34,387 nucleotides of DNA from positions 1 to 34,387 of the forward strand of contig CAZAYP010000035.1 in the NCBI GenBank assembly GCA_964489425.1, given 5' to 3'. This DNA comes from CAZAYP01 sp964489425 [NCBI: uncultured Verrucomicrobiota bacterium]. GTDB taxonomy: Bacteria > Verrucomicrobiota > Kiritimatiellia > RZYC01. The translations under genes and the position numbers were made by a program. The notes beneath the pieces are model-generated. The model saw only the letters and a program-made list of their open reading frames with translations, was not told the origin of the DNA and did not search any database. Below, piece by piece: positions 24,604 through 33,126 of the stretch (within the stretch, counting starts at the first letter, position 1; the number at the start of each line of letters is the position of its first letter).

Positions 24604-25709
24604 CCGCCCGCCACCTGGTTGCCGCCGCTGTCGCGGGCGCGCTGCAAGGCCCGGGCCGCTTCCGCGGCAAAGGCCGCGCCGTCCTGGCGCGCCTGCCGCG
24701 TGGTGAACCCGAGCGAGCAGGTGAAGGGGATGCCTTGTCCGCCGTGATGCACCACCGCCTGGGTGAGCATGAGGTGGAGCCGCTGCGCCAACTTGTAGAC
24801 CGACTTGTCGTCCGTGCCCGCCAGGAGCACGGCAAACTCGTCGTTGTCCAGCCGCGCCAGAAAATCATTTTTCCTCAAGAAGGTGCGCGTGAGCACCTGC
24901 GCCACCTGCTTGAGCACGGCGTCGCCCGCCGCGCGGCCATGTTGCTGGTTGATCTGCCCGAAGCCATCGACGTCCAGGCGCACCAGGGATACTGGCTCGC
25001 CGAGGAAGGCCGCCAAGTTGAGGAACGAGTCGAGCGCGGCATGGAACGTCGCCGCGTTGTTGATGCCGGTGAGCGGGTCGTTGCCGGCGTCGCCCGCGGT
25101 TTGCAGCTCCTCCTGCATGCCGGTCAGTTGCTCGCGCACCGGCGCGGACTGCTGCTCGTGATGCTGCCGGCGCGTGGTCGCGATCGTGGTGACGATGCGC
25201 AGCATCTGCACGGCCTGGCGGCGAATGTCCGGGAGCGAGTCGCCCTGGGCCGCGTCGTGCATGCGCCGCACCTCGTCCACGATGCGCTGGTCCAGCTCCT
25301 CGTCGGTCTCGATGATGTTGCGCAGGCTGGCCAGCACGTTGCCGACGATGGACTTCAAGCCGCCGACGCTCCCCACCACATGCTGCTGCTCCTCGCGGCG
25401 GTGGCGCGCCAGGAACTGCGCCAGGTCGTGCCAGCGCCGCTCGTGCAGGCGGAAGCTGCGGTCCACGGCCCCGCCGGCTTCCCCGCCCCCGGGCGGTGCC
25501 TCGCCCAGCAGGAGGTGGCGCACCCAGGCGTCGCACTGCCGGCCAAACGCCTCGGCCGGGGTGTGGGCGGTGTCAAAGGCGTAGCGACCCTGGTTGCGGA
25601 CGACGTCGCCCAGCGTGTCGAGAAGGGTATCGGTGACGCGCCGGTCCGGTGACGCCGCCGCCTCATCCTTTTCGGCCGGCTTGCCGGCGGTGTTGAATCC
25701 CAAGGGCAT
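24600..25709 (-). CDS. Degenerate GGDEF-domain signalling protein
   Basis: The 369-residue product has a long helical, charged N-terminal half (about 20-215; a possible coiled-coil or dimerising sensor region) and a C-terminal GGDEF domain (about 220-365). Domain markers include DPLTG, LVRLDVDGFGQIN with the first metal-binding Asp, GDAVLKQVAQVL, and FTCSLGFT. The signature loop reads D288-N289-D290-E291-F292, so both glycines of GG(D/E)EF are replaced. Because those glycines position GTP, cyclase activity is doubtful, and it may act as a GTP- or c-di-GMP-sensing or scaffold protein. No transmembrane segment is present. GGGAG lies nine nt before the ATG. It is divergent from the SpoIIE-type phosphatase across 98 nt. 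Confidence 0.88.
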   Translation of the reverse strand: MPLGFNTAGKPAEKDEAAASPDRRVTDTLLDTLGDVVRNQGRYAFDTAHTPAEAFGRQCDAWVRHLLLGEAPPGGGEAGGAVDRSFRLHERRWHDLAQFLARHRREEQQHVVGSVGGLKSIVGNVLASLRNIIETDEELDQRIVDEVRRMHDAAQGDSLPDIRRQAVQMLRIVTTIATTRRQHHEQQSAPVREQLTGMQEELQTAGDAGNDPLTGINNAATFHAALDSFLNLAAFLGEPVSLVRLDVDGFGQINQQHGRAAGDAVLKQVAQVLTRTFLRKNDFLARLDNDEFAVLLAGTDDKSVYKLAQRLHLMLTQAVVHHGGQGIPFTCSLGFTTRQARQDGAAFAAEAARALQRARDSGGNQVAGG

Positions 25710-25730
25710 GCTTGTGTTCTCCCGCGCGCG

Positions 25731-25740
25731 TGGTATACCA
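25731..25740. promoter_or_regulatory. Perfect palindrome TGGTATACCA in the divergent control region
   Basis: A 10-bp palindrome lies in the 98-nt space between the divergent GGDEF and SpoIIE genes. It contains TATACC on the minus strand, which could be the -10 of the GGDEF gene with TTGATC 15 nt upstream. A regulator bound here could control one or both genes. Confidence 0.35.
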
Positions 25741-25807
25741 TTTTGCCATCGGGATCAAGGCGGAAGATGGCGGCCATTGACCGCCCGCCGCCGGCCCGCC
25801 GCGAACC

Positions 25808-27109
25808 ATGACGAACGAACGCCAGCCCAACCCGTTGCCCGGCCCCGATCCCGCGGGGGCCACTCCGGCGGGCCCGTGGTGCACCCCGGGGTTCGGGGAA
25901 GCCATGTTCCAGGCGATGCAGGACGGGCTGGCCGTGCTGGACGCCTCCGGGCGGCACGTGGACGTCAACCCCAGCTTATGCCGCATGACCGGGTTCAGCC
26001 GCGCGGAATGCCTGGGCGCGCGTCCGGTGGACTTGTACTGGGATCCCGGGCAGCCCCCGGCCGTGGCCCTGGCTGCGGCTGGCCGCTGGTCATCGGCGGA
26101 ACATTTTGAGGTCACGTTCGTGCGCAAGAACGGCGAGCGGTTCCCGGTGCTGATCAGCCCGTTTGCCCTGCGTGACGGCGCCGGCCATTCGCTCCATTAC
26201 GTGGCCACGATCAAGGACATCTCCGATCTCAAGCGCACCCACCTCGCCCTGGAACAGGCGCGCACGCAGGCGGAGCAGGCCAGTTGCCGGGTGGAAGACG
26301 CCCACCGCCGCGTGCGCGAAGTGAACCTTGAGCTGGCGCAGCAAAACCGGCAGATGATCGAAAGCCTGCAATGCGCGGCCCTGGTCCAGCGGGACCTGCT
26401 GGCCGGCGAAGACCTGCTGCGCGGCCACCTCAAGGAAGCGTTCGTGTTCCACCGGCCGCGCGACATCGTCAGCGGCGACTTCTTCTGGTTCCATGCCTGG
26501 CCCGAGTGTTTCATGATCGCGGCCGTGGACTGCACCGGCCACGGCGTGGCCGGCGCGTTGATCACGGTCTGGGCCAACGACCTGCTGGCCCATGTCGTGT
26601 TGGAGGAGGGCATCCACCTGCCCGACCAGGTCCTGCAGGCGCTGGAGCACCGCATCCGGGGCGGCCCGGCGGCCGCGCCGGGCGAGCCGCACCTGGGCGA
26701 CGCGATAGAAGTGGCGGTGTGCCTGGTGGAGCCCGGGCTGGGGCGGGTGCATTTTGCCGGCGCCCACCTGCCGTTGTACCAGGCGCGCGGCGGCCAGTTG
26801 GGCGTGGTCCGGGGCGCGCGCCAACCCTTGGGCGGGCACCGCGCGCCGCGCGCCAAGGAATTTCCGCGCCACACGCTGCAGGCGCAGCCCGGCGACGTGT
26901 TCTACCTGGCCACGGACGGCTACCAGGACCAGCTCGGCGGCCCGCGCCGCGAAAAGTACATGTCGCAGCGCCTGCGCGACGTGCTCCAGTCGATTTCCCA
27001 CTTGCCCATGGATGCACAGCGCGACCGCCTGGAGCTGGAACTGGACGTGTGGAAGGGGGCGCACAGCCAGACCGACGACGTGCTGGTCATCGGCCTGAAA
27101 ATGGCCTGA
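25808..27109 (+). CDS. PAS domain - SpoIIE-type PP2C serine phosphatase
   Basis: The 433-residue product begins with a PAS domain (about 28-145; AMQDGLAVLDASGRHVDVN, RMTGFSR, KNGERFPV, VATIKDISDLK). A coiled-coil linker follows (about 145-205) and then a SpoIIE/PP2C phosphatase domain (about 210-433). Metal-site acids appear in RDIVSGDFF (D224), VDCTGHG (D241), LATDGY (D370) and QTDDV (D423-D424). Such enzymes dephosphorylate anti-sigma-factor antagonists in partner-switching pathways, activated by a signal bound to PAS. No anti-sigma or antagonist gene lies nearby. The protein is cytoplasmic: no transmembrane helix is seen. No strong ribosome-binding site precedes the ATG. It is head to head with the degenerate GGDEF gene. 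Confidence 0.93.
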   Translation: MTNERQPNPLPGPDPAGATPAGPWCTPGFGEAMFQAMQDGLAVLDASGRHVDVNPSLCRMTGFSRAECLGARPVDLYWDPGQPPAVALAAAGRWSSAEHFEVTFVRKNGERFPVLISPFALRDGAGHSLHYVATIKDISDLKRTHLALEQARTQAEQASCRVEDAHRRVREVNLELAQQNRQMIESLQCAALVQRDLLAGEDLLRGHLKEAFVFHRPRDIVSGDFFWFHAWPECFMIAAVDCTGHGVAGALITVWANDLLAHVVLEEGIHLPDQVLQALEHRIRGGPAAAPGEPHLGDAIEVAVCLVEPGLGRVHFAGAHLPLYQARGGQLGVVRGARQPLGGHRAPRAKEFPRHTLQAQPGDVFYLATDGYQDQLGGPRREKYMSQRLRDVLQSISHLPMDAQRDRLELELDVWKGAHSQTDDVLVIGLKMA

Positions 27110-27122
27110 CGCCGCGCGCGGC

Positions 27123-27158
27123 CGGCGCTGAAACCTAGCCTTGCGCCGTTTTGTTTTT
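27123..27158 (+). terminator. Intrinsic terminator after the SpoIIE-type phosphatase gene
   Basis: CGGCGC (27123-27128) pairs with GCGCCG (27143-27148), and a T-rich run (TTTTGTTTTT) follows directly. The loop is long (14 nt), so the strength is uncertain. Confidence 0.5.
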
Positions 27159-27168
27159 CGGCTACTAT
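27141..27168 (+). promoter_or_regulatory. Possible promoter of arnA-arnD
   Basis: TTGCGC (27141-27146), 16 nt and TACTAT (27163-27168) lie about 60 nt before the arnA start and overlap the terminator stem of the preceding gene. The -10 is the same TACTAT as in the candidate promoter at 22014. Confidence 0.3.
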
Positions 27169-27229
27169 TCCGGCCGGATCGTTTTACTATGAACAGCAGG
27201 CAACAAGCGCCAACAGAAAGCGAAACGCC

Positions 27230-29227
27230 ATGAAAACCGTGGTTTTGGCTTACAACAACATCGGCTGCGCGGGCATCACGGCCCTGCTCAAGCACGGCTA
27301 TGACATCGCCGCGGTTTTCACGCACCGCGACGATCCGCACGAGAACGTCTGGTTTGATTCCGTGGCCGAGTTGGCCGCCCGCCACAACCTGCCGGTGTAT
27401 GCGCCGGACAACATCAACCATCCCCTGTGGATCGAGAAAATCCGCAAGCTCGCGCCGGACATCATCTTTTCATTCTATTACCGGAACATGGTCAAGGCCG
27501 AGATTCTCGACCTGGCCCCGCGCGGCGGCCTGAACCTGCACGGGTCCCTGCTGCCGGCCTACCGCGGCCGCTGCCCGCTCAACTGGGTGCTGGTCAACGG
27601 CGAGAAGGAAACCGGCGTGACCCTGCATTACATGACCCCGCGGCCGGACGACGGCGACATCGTCGGCCAGGTGCGCATTCCGATGGCCGACGACGACACG
27701 GCCCTGACCCTGTCGCACAAGGCCACGCGCGCGGCGGCGGAACTCCTCGATACCTGCCTGCCGCAAATCAAGGCCGGCACCGCCCCGCGCCAGCCGCAGG
27801 ATGCGGCGCGCGCCTCGTATTTCGGCGGCCGCAAGCCCGCCGACGGCGAGGTCCCGTGGGGCGGAACCAGCCGCGCGGTGCGCAACCTGGTGCGCGCCGT
27901 GGCTCGGCCGTGGCCGGGCGCGTTCAGCTATCTCGGCAACCGCCAGTGCATTTTCTGGGACGTGGCGGAGTGCGCCGCCCCGGGCCCGGCCATGCCGCCC
28001 GGCACGGTGCTGCGGACCGACCCGCTGGAGATCGCCTGCGGCCAGGGCGCCATCCGCGTGAAGGCTGGCCAGGTGGACACCGGCGTGTACACCACGGGCG
28101 CGCAGCTTGCCCGCGATCTGGGCCTGGCGCCCAACATGGCCTTTGGCCCGCCGGTCAGCCGGCGCATCGAGGCCACGCGCGTCAAGAGCGTCCTGATCCT
28201 GGGCGTTAACGGCTTCATCGGCAGCGCGCTCAGCGAGCGCTTGCTGCAGGGCGACCGGTACGAGGTACACGGCATGGACCTGCGCTCGGACTACATCTCC
28301 CACCTGCTGGACAAGCCGCGCTTCCACTTCGACGAGGGCGACATCGCCATCCACCGCGAGTGGATCGAGTACCATGTGCGCAAGTGCGATATCGTCATAC
28401 CGCTGGTCGCCATCGCCACGCCGATCGAGTACACCCGCAACCCGATCCGCGTGTTCGAGCTGGATTTCGAGGAGAACCTGCGCGTGGTGCGCTACTGCGT
28501 GAAGTACGGCAAGCGCATCCTGTTCCCCTCCACCTCCGAGGTCTACGGCATGTGCGAGGACGAGGAGTTTGACGAGGACAACTCCCGCCTGGTGCTCGGC
28601 CCCATCCGCATGCAGCGCTGGATTTACTCCTGCATCAAGCAGTTGATCGACCGCGTGATCTGGGCCTACGGCCAGAAGGAAGGCCTGGAGTTTACCCTGT
28701 TCCGCCCGTTCAACTGGATCGGGCCGCGCCTCGACCGCCTGTCCTCCGCGCGCATCGGCAGCTCGCGGGCCATCACCCAGCTGATCCTCAACCTGGTGGA
28801 AGGCACGCCGATCCTGCTGGTGGACGGCGGCCACCAAAAGCGCTGCTTCACCGACGTGTCCGAGGCCGTGGAATGCCTCTTCCGCATCGTGGAAAACAAG
28901 GGCGGCGCCTGCGACGGCCGGATCATCAACATCGGCAACCCGGACAACGAGGCCAGTATCCGCGAATTGGCCGAGATCCTCGTGCGCAAGTTTGATGCCC
29001 ATCCGCTGCGCGCCAAGTTCCCGCCGTTTGCCGGATTCCGCGAGGTCGAGAGCGCCACCTACTACGGCGCCGGCTACCAGGACGTGCGCCTGCGCAAGCC
29101 CAGCATCCGCAACGCCCGCAAGCTGCTGGGCTGGCAGCCCGCCAAGGACCTGGAGCATTCCGTGGCCGAGACGCTCGACTTTTTCCTGCAGCAGGCCGTG
29201 GCCTCGCCGGAATTCGATATTACATGA
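27230..29227 (+). CDS. arnA: Bifunctional UDP-L-Ara4N formyltransferase / UDP-glucuronate decarboxylase ArnA
   Basis: The 665-residue product aligns end to end with E. coli ArnA (660 residues) as I recall it. The N-terminal formyltransferase (1-300) keeps N102, H104 and D140 at identical numbers, plus [11 protein letters not shown]. The C-terminal short-chain dehydrogenase/decarboxylase (about 318-660) has [10 protein letters not shown] for NAD, S436-E437 in STSEVYG, Y466 and K470 in YSCIK, and R622 (R619 in E. coli). ArnA oxidatively decarboxylates UDP-glucuronate to the 4-keto pentose and, after amination by ArnB, formylates UDP-Ara4N for lipid A modification and polymyxin resistance. The stop overlaps the arnD start (ATGA). 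No arnB, arnC, arnT, arnE or arnF lies in the window. The upstream neighbour is a signalling phosphatase. Confidence 0.97.
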   Translation: MKTVVLAYNNIGCAGITALLKHGYDIAAVFTHRDDPHENVWFDSVAELAARHNLPVYAPDNINHPLWIEKIRKLAPDIIFSFYYRNMVKAEILDLAPRGGLNLHGSLLPAYRGRCPLNWVLVNGEKETGVTLHYMTPRPDDGDIVGQVRIPMADDDTALTLSHKATRAAAELLDTCLPQIKAGTAPRQPQDAARASYFGGRKPADGEVPWGGTSRAVRNLVRAVARPWPGAFSYLGNRQCIFWDVAECAAPGPAMPPGTVLRTDPLEIACGQGAIRVKAGQVDTGVYTTGAQLARDLGLAPNMAFGPPVSRRIEATRVKSVLILGVNGFIGSALSERLLQGDRYEVHGMDLRSDYISHLLDKPRFHFDEGDIAIHREWIEYHVRKCDIVIPLVAIATPIEYTRNPIRVFELDFEENLRVVRYCVKYGKRILFPSTSEVYGMCEDEEFDEDNSRLVLGPIRMQRWIYSCIKQLIDRVIWAYGQKEGLEFTLFRPFNWIGPRLDRLSSARIGSSRAITQLILNLVEGTPILLVDGGHQKRCFTDVSEAVECLFRIVENKGGACDGRIINIGNPDNEASIRELAEILVRKFDAHPLRAKFPPFAGFREVESATYYGAGYQDVRLRKPSIRNARKLLGWQPAKDLEHSVAETLDFFLQQAVASPEFDIT

Positions 29228-30108
29228 ACGTCGGCCTGCGGGTGGACGTGGACACGTTCCGCGGCACGCGCGACGGTGTGCCCCGGTTGGTGGAACTGTT
29301 GGGCCGGCATGCCATCCGCGCGACGTTTTTCTTCTCCGTGGGCCCGGACAACATGGGGCGCAACCTCTGGCGTTTGCTGCGGCCCTCGTTTTTCCTCAAG
29401 ATGGCGCGCTCGCGGGCCGCCTCGCTGTACGGTTGGGACATCCTGTTCAAGGGCACGTTCTGGCCCGGCCCCCGCATCGGCCGGCGTCTGGCCCCCGTGA
29501 TCCGCGCCGCCGCCGCGGCGGGCCATGAGGCCGGCCTGCACGCCTGGGACCATCACCGCTGGCAGACCCGTCTCGACCGCCTTGCTGTCGCGCAGGTGCA
29601 GCGCGAGTTGCAGCGTGGCCACGCGGAACTGGCCGCGATCCTGGGGGCGCCGCCCGCTTGTTCGGCGGCTCCGGCGTGGAAGTGCAATGACCCGGCCCTG
29701 CTGGGCAAGGACGCGCTGCCGTTCCGCTACAACAGCGATTGCCGCGGGCATTCGATTTTCCGCCCCGTGGTGGACGGTCGCACCCTGCGCCAGCCGCAGG
29801 TTCCGACCACGTTGCCCACGTACGATGAAGTCATCGGCCGCCACGGGATTACCCAGGCGAATTACAATGACCACCTGCTGGGCTTGATCCCCCGCGAAGG
29901 GTTCGCCACGCTCACCATCCACGCCGAGGCCGAGGGCGGCGTCTGCGCCGACCTGTTCGCGGAGTTCCTGGATAAAGCCCGCGCGCGCGACCTGCAATTT
30001 GTTCCGTTGAGCACCCTGGTGGCTGCTCGCGATGACTGGCCTGCGCAGCCCATGGTGGCCCGCATGATCCCCGGCCGCGAAGGCTGGGTTGCGTGCCAGG
30101 GCGAGTAG
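29224..30108 (+). CDS. arnD: 4-deoxy-4-formamido-L-arabinose-phosphoundecaprenol deformylase ArnD
   Basis: The 294-residue product is full length for ArnD and follows the E. coli protein closely: [78 protein letters not shown] and the C-terminal GREGW. It belongs to the NodB-type polysaccharide deacetylase fold; metal-binding residues are in DVD and HAWDHH. ArnD removes the formyl group from undecaprenyl-phosphate-Ara4FN at the inner membrane, the step that makes the pathway one-way. Its start overlaps the arnA stop by four bases. Its stop codon lies in the left arm of a 12-bp hairpin shared with the convergent ksgA stop. Confidence 0.96.
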   Translation: MNVGLRVDVDTFRGTRDGVPRLVELLGRHAIRATFFFSVGPDNMGRNLWRLLRPSFFLKMARSRAASLYGWDILFKGTFWPGPRIGRRLAPVIRAAAAAGHEAGLHAWDHHRWQTRLDRLAVAQVQRELQRGHAELAAILGAPPACSAAPAWKCNDPALLGKDALPFRYNSDCRGHSIFRPVVDGRTLRQPQVPTTLPTYDEVIGRHGITQANYNDHLLGLIPREGFATLTIHAEAEGGVCADLFAEFLDKARARDLQFVPLSTLVAARDDWPAQPMVARMIPGREGWVACQGE

Positions 30109-30131
30109 CGCAGGCGGTGCGCCTGCGCTAC
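30105..30131. terminator. Perfect 12-bp hairpin containing the stop codons of arnD and ksgA
   Basis: GTAGCGCAGGCG (30105-30116) and CGCCTGCGCTAC (30120-30131) are exact reverse complements around a GTG loop. The left arm contains the arnD TAG (30106-30108); the right arm contains the complement of the ksgA TAG (30128-30130). There is no T-run on either side, so it may be a bidirectional roadblock or an RNA-stabilising hairpin, or a REP-like palindrome. Confidence 0.6.
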
Positions 30132-30991
30132 GAAGGGGTCCCGGTCAACAAGGCGCCCGCCAGGCTGGCCCACTGGTCCGGGGTGACGTTTTCGGGCCGG
30201 CACTGCGGGTCTACCCCGCGGCTGGCGAGGAACACGCTGAATGCTTCCCGCGTGTATTTTCCGCGCAGCAGCGGGACATCGGCCAGGTGCTTGAGCTGCT
30301 TGCGGCGTTGCGAAAACGCGGCGCGCACCAGGTCCAGCACCTGGCGGCGCTGCGCCGCGTCCAGGTCGGGCGCGGCCCGGCGCCGCAAGGTCACCACGGC
30401 GGACCACACGTGCGGCGCGGGATAAAAGCAGGACGGGCTGACTTCCTTGGCCAGCGCCACGTCGTAGACCACCTGCAGGATCACTGACAGCAGCCCGTAT
30501 TCCTTGCCGCCGGCGGGCGCGGCCATGCGCTCGGCCACGTCCTGCTGCACCATGACCACCTGCAGGGGCGGGGGCGCGGGGGCCAGCGCCAAATGCACCA
30601 GGATTCGGCTGGCCACGGCATACGGCAGATTGGACACCATCTTGGTGAGTCCTTGGAATGCGGCATCGGCAGGGGCCAGGTCGAGCGCATCCCCGCAAAT
30701 CAGCGCGAACCGCGGATCGTTGCCGTACTGCCGCGCCAGGTGGGCGCATAGCCGCCGATCCAGTTCCACAGCCCGTACACGGCCGGCCAGGCCGAGCAGG
30801 GCTTCGGTCAACACGCCCAGGCCGGGCCCGATCTCCAGCACGGTATCCGCGCGGGTGGGATCGGCCAGGCCCACAATGATGTCGCGGATGTTGGCGTCCA
30901 CGAGGAAGCTCTGGCCCCAGGCCTTGCGCGGACGCAACTCCAACTCGTCCAGCAGCGCCTTGACCCGGGTCGGGCTGGTGCAGCTAACCAT
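30128..30991 (-). CDS. rsmA: 16S rRNA (adenine1518/1519-N6,N6)-dimethyltransferase KsgA/RsmA
   Basis: Starting at 30991 the product has 287 residues. The frame is open 21 codons further, but this ATG lies 8 nt inside the pdxA stop region (ATGGTTAG), a typical coupled start. It begins with KAWGQSFLVD, typical of the family (usually K-x-x-GQ-N/H-FL). The SAM-binding motif VLEIGPGLGVLT (52-62) and the catalytic motif NLPY (121-124) follow, then CFYPAPHVWSAVV and a C-terminal helical domain (FSQRRKQL). The enzyme dimethylates two adenines in 16S rRNA helix 45 during late 30S assembly, and its loss gives kasugamycin resistance. It is the last gene of surA-like-pdxA-rsmA. Confidence 0.96.
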   Translation of the reverse strand: MVSCTSPTRVKALLDELELRPRKAWGQSFLVDANIRDIIVGLADPTRADTVLEIGPGLGVLTEALLGLAGRVRAVELDRRLCAHLARQYGNDPRFALICGDALDLAPADAAFQGLTKMVSNLPYAVASRILVHLALAPAPPPLQVVMVQQDVAERMAAPAGGKEYGLLSVILQVVYDVALAKEVSPSCFYPAPHVWSAVVTLRRRAAPDLDAAQRRQVLDLVRAAFSQRRKQLKHLADVPLLRGKYTREAFSVFLASRGVDPQCRPENVTPDQWASLAGALLTGTPS

Positions 30992-31997
30992 GGCCGCGCC
31001 GCGCGCGCCGAGCCCAGGGGTTGGGCCGGCCCGCCAGTTCGCCGGCCAATTCAATGGCGGCCAGCATGCTGTCCGGCCGGGCCTGGCCCTGCCCGGCGAT
31101 GTCGAACGCGGTGCCGTGGTCCGGGGAGGTGCGGATGATCGGCAGGCCCAGGGTCACATTGATACCATTTTCAAAAGCCAGCATCTTGAGCGGCGCCAGC
31201 CCCTGGTCGTGGTACATGGCCACCACGGCGCCAAACCGCCCCTGGCGCGCAAGGTAAAACATGACGTCCGCCGGCACCGGGCCTTCCACCTTGATGCCGC
31301 GTTGCCGCGCGCGGCGGATCGCTGGCGCGATCACCCGGCGCTCCTCGTCGCCCAGCGCGCCGCCGTCGCCGGCGTGGGGGTTGAGCCCGCATACGCCAAT
31401 GGTTTGACCGCGCAATCCCAGCCAGGGCAAGGCGTCCGCGCAAAGCTGGATCTGGTCCAGGATCGAAGCCGTGGTCAGCGCGTCCGCCACCTGGCGCAGC
31501 GGCAGGTGGCGGGTGGCCAACACCACGCGCAGTCCGGCGCCCATGAGCAGCATGGCAAACCGGCGCGTGCCGGTAAGTTCGGCCAGGTATTCCGTGTGCC
31601 CGGGCATGGACAGGCCGGCCTTCTTGAGCCCGGCCTTGCAGATGGGCGCGGTCACCAGGCCGGTGAAGATCCCGCTCTGGCACCCGGCCACGGCCGCCTG
31701 GATCCAGCTGATCGCGTTGCGGGCCGCCCGGGCCGTGACGCAACCCGGCTGCCAGGCCAGGCGCGGGTCCGGCGCCGGATCCCACAGCACGGCGTGATGC
31801 CGGCCGGGCCATGGCTGACCCGGCTGCCAGGCGGGTGGGCAGGGGAGATCAAAACGGCGCGCCTGGGCGGCGGCCACCTGGCGCGCGCCCACCGCAACCA
31901 GCCGGGTATCCGCCGGCCAGCGCCGGTACATGGCTTTCAGGGTTACTTCGGGGCCGATGCCATTGACATCCCCCAGGGTCAGGGCCAGCACTTTCAC
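30984..31997 (-). CDS. pdxA: 4-hydroxythreonine-4-phosphate dehydrogenase PdxA
   Basis: The 337-residue product starts with GTG at 31997, three bases after the stop of the SurA-like gene. Family motifs are GDVNGIGPEV near the start, MPGHTEYLAELTG (H134), the three metal ligands H164 (ATRHLPL), H208 (LNPHAGD) and H263 (MYHDQGLAPLK), and the C-terminal GLPIIRTSPDHGTAFDIAG. PdxA oxidises 4-phosphohydroxy-threonine in the DXP-dependent route to pyridoxal 5'-phosphate. The gene order with surA and rsmA equals that of E. coli. The C-terminal Arg/Gly-rich end overlaps the rsmA start. Confidence 0.97.
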   Translation of the reverse strand: MKVLALTLGDVNGIGPEVTLKAMYRRWPADTRLVAVGARQVAAAQARRFDLPCPPAWQPGQPWPGRHHAVLWDPAPDPRLAWQPGCVTARAARNAISWIQAAVAGCQSGIFTGLVTAPICKAGLKKAGLSMPGHTEYLAELTGTRRFAMLLMGAGLRVVLATRHLPLRQVADALTTASILDQIQLCADALPWLGLRGQTIGVCGLNPHAGDGGALGDEERRVIAPAIRRARQRGIKVEGPVPADVMFYLARQGRFGAVVAMYHDQGLAPLKMLAFENGINVTLGLPIIRTSPDHGTAFDIAGQGQARPDSMLAAIELAGELAGRPNPWARRARRGHG

Positions 31998-32000
31998 GGG

Positions 32001-32975
32001 CTAGAACTTCTTGATGAAATACTGCTCGCGCAGCAGGGCGATCCAGCTGGCATACAGGCGATCCTCTTCGACCTGGCGCAGCTGCTTCTCAATGCGGGGA
32101 CGAACCTCTTCGAAGGGAATGGTGGCCGCCTCTTTCTTGCCTTCCACTTGCAGGATGTACAGCATGTCGTCGGTGGCGATCACTTCGCTCAGCGCCCCGG
32201 ACGACAGCCGCTCCGCCGCGGCGGCCAATTCCGCGCGCAGTTGCCGGGTCTCGATCCAGCCCCAGCTGCCGCCGTTTTTGGATTTGGCATCCTCGGAATG
32301 CGTCGCGGCCAACTCGCCGAAGTCGGCGCCGTCCTTGAGCTGCTCCAGGATGGATTCCGCCTGTTGACGCTTGGCTTCCTGGTCCTGGTCTGTCTGGCCA
32401 CGATTGAGGACAATGATCCGCAGCAGGGCCTTGGCTGGCACGTGGTACTCGGCGGCATTGGCCAGGTAGGCTTCCCAGACGGCGCGCGGCGCCACCACCA
32501 CCCGATCCGCCACGCGCTGGCGGCCCAGCATCATGACGATCATGCGCTCCTTGAAATCCTTGCGCCACTCCTCGATCGTCATGCGCTGCTCGGCCAGGGC
32601 CTGGAGAAATGCGGCGCGGTCGTTGTCAAAGTTATCGTGGATAAACGAGTTGACGCGCTCGTCGATCATGCGTTCCGGGATCTCGGCCTTGGAGTGCTTG
32701 AAGTCCTCGACGATCAGCGCCTTCTCGATCAAGGCGTCCAGGCTGGCCTCAAACGCTTCCTTGAGTTTCTTTTCGAGTTCGTCGCCCGAGTACGTGGCGC
32801 GCAACTGCTGCTGCACCGGCGCCATGGAGGCCAGCACGTCGCTGACCATGATGATCCGGTCGTTGACCGTGGCCGCGTAGCCATCCAGGGGCACCGACCG
32901 CGAGGCAGCTGCTACGGTTCCCGCCAGCGTCACGGCCAGGAAGAGCAAGGTGGCACTATACGTTTGTATCTTCAT
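32001..32975 (-). CDS. surA: SurA-like periplasmic peptidyl-prolyl isomerase/chaperone
   Basis: The 324-residue product starts at 32975 with a signal peptide (MKIQTYSATLLFLAVTLAGTVAAA). The open frame continues upstream to 33569, but this overlaps the divergent plsY gene and lacks a signal. Residues 30-185 form a SurA-type helical chaperone domain (ATVNDRIIMVSDV, LDALIEKALIVEDF). A parvulin rotamase domain follows (about 200-300; ALLRIIVLNR, EQLKDGADFGELAATHSED, GGSWGWIE), then a short C-terminal helix. There is one PPIase domain, whereas E. coli SurA has two. SurA escorts beta-barrel proteins to the outer membrane, so this gene suggests a diderm envelope. It leads the operon with pdxA and rsmA. 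Only a weak AAGAGA ribosome-binding site is seen. Confidence 0.88.
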   Translation of the reverse strand: MKIQTYSATLLFLAVTLAGTVAAASRSVPLDGYAATVNDRIIMVSDVLASMAPVQQQLRATYSGDELEKKLKEAFEASLDALIEKALIVEDFKHSKAEIPERMIDERVNSFIHDNFDNDRAAFLQALAEQRMTIEEWRKDFKERMIVMMLGRQRVADRVVVAPRAVWEAYLANAAEYHVPAKALLRIIVLNRGQTDQDQEAKRQQAESILEQLKDGADFGELAATHSEDAKSKNGGSWGWIETRQLRAELAAAAERLSSGALSEVIATDDMLYILQVEGKKEAATIPFEEVRPRIEKQLRQVEEDRLYASWIALLREQYFIKKF

Positions 32976-33126
32976 AGTATGTCTCTTGATTCCGAGCCAC
33001 GATAGCAATCCGCCCCTGGGAATGCAACCTCCGGAATAAGCTGCGCACGGGTCGGATAAACAGGATTGCGTGACAAGGCATTCCGTGGAATATATGCGGC
33101 ATGCAAGCGGCGGGAGATTTCGCAGC
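32976..33126. other. Divergent control region between the surA operon and plsY-gpsA
   Basis: The 151-nt region must contain both promoters. A loose pair, TTGCGT (33066-33071) and AATATA (33089-33094) with 17 nt between, faces plsY. Nothing clear was found for surA. Confidence 0.3.

Noticed and set aside
27470-29158. 562-codon antisense open frame
   Set aside because: It lies opposite arnA, whose identity is certain.
30504-33005. 833-codon open frame on the + strand
   Set aside because: It spans three certain minus-strand genes (rsmA, pdxA and surA-like) and has no domain.
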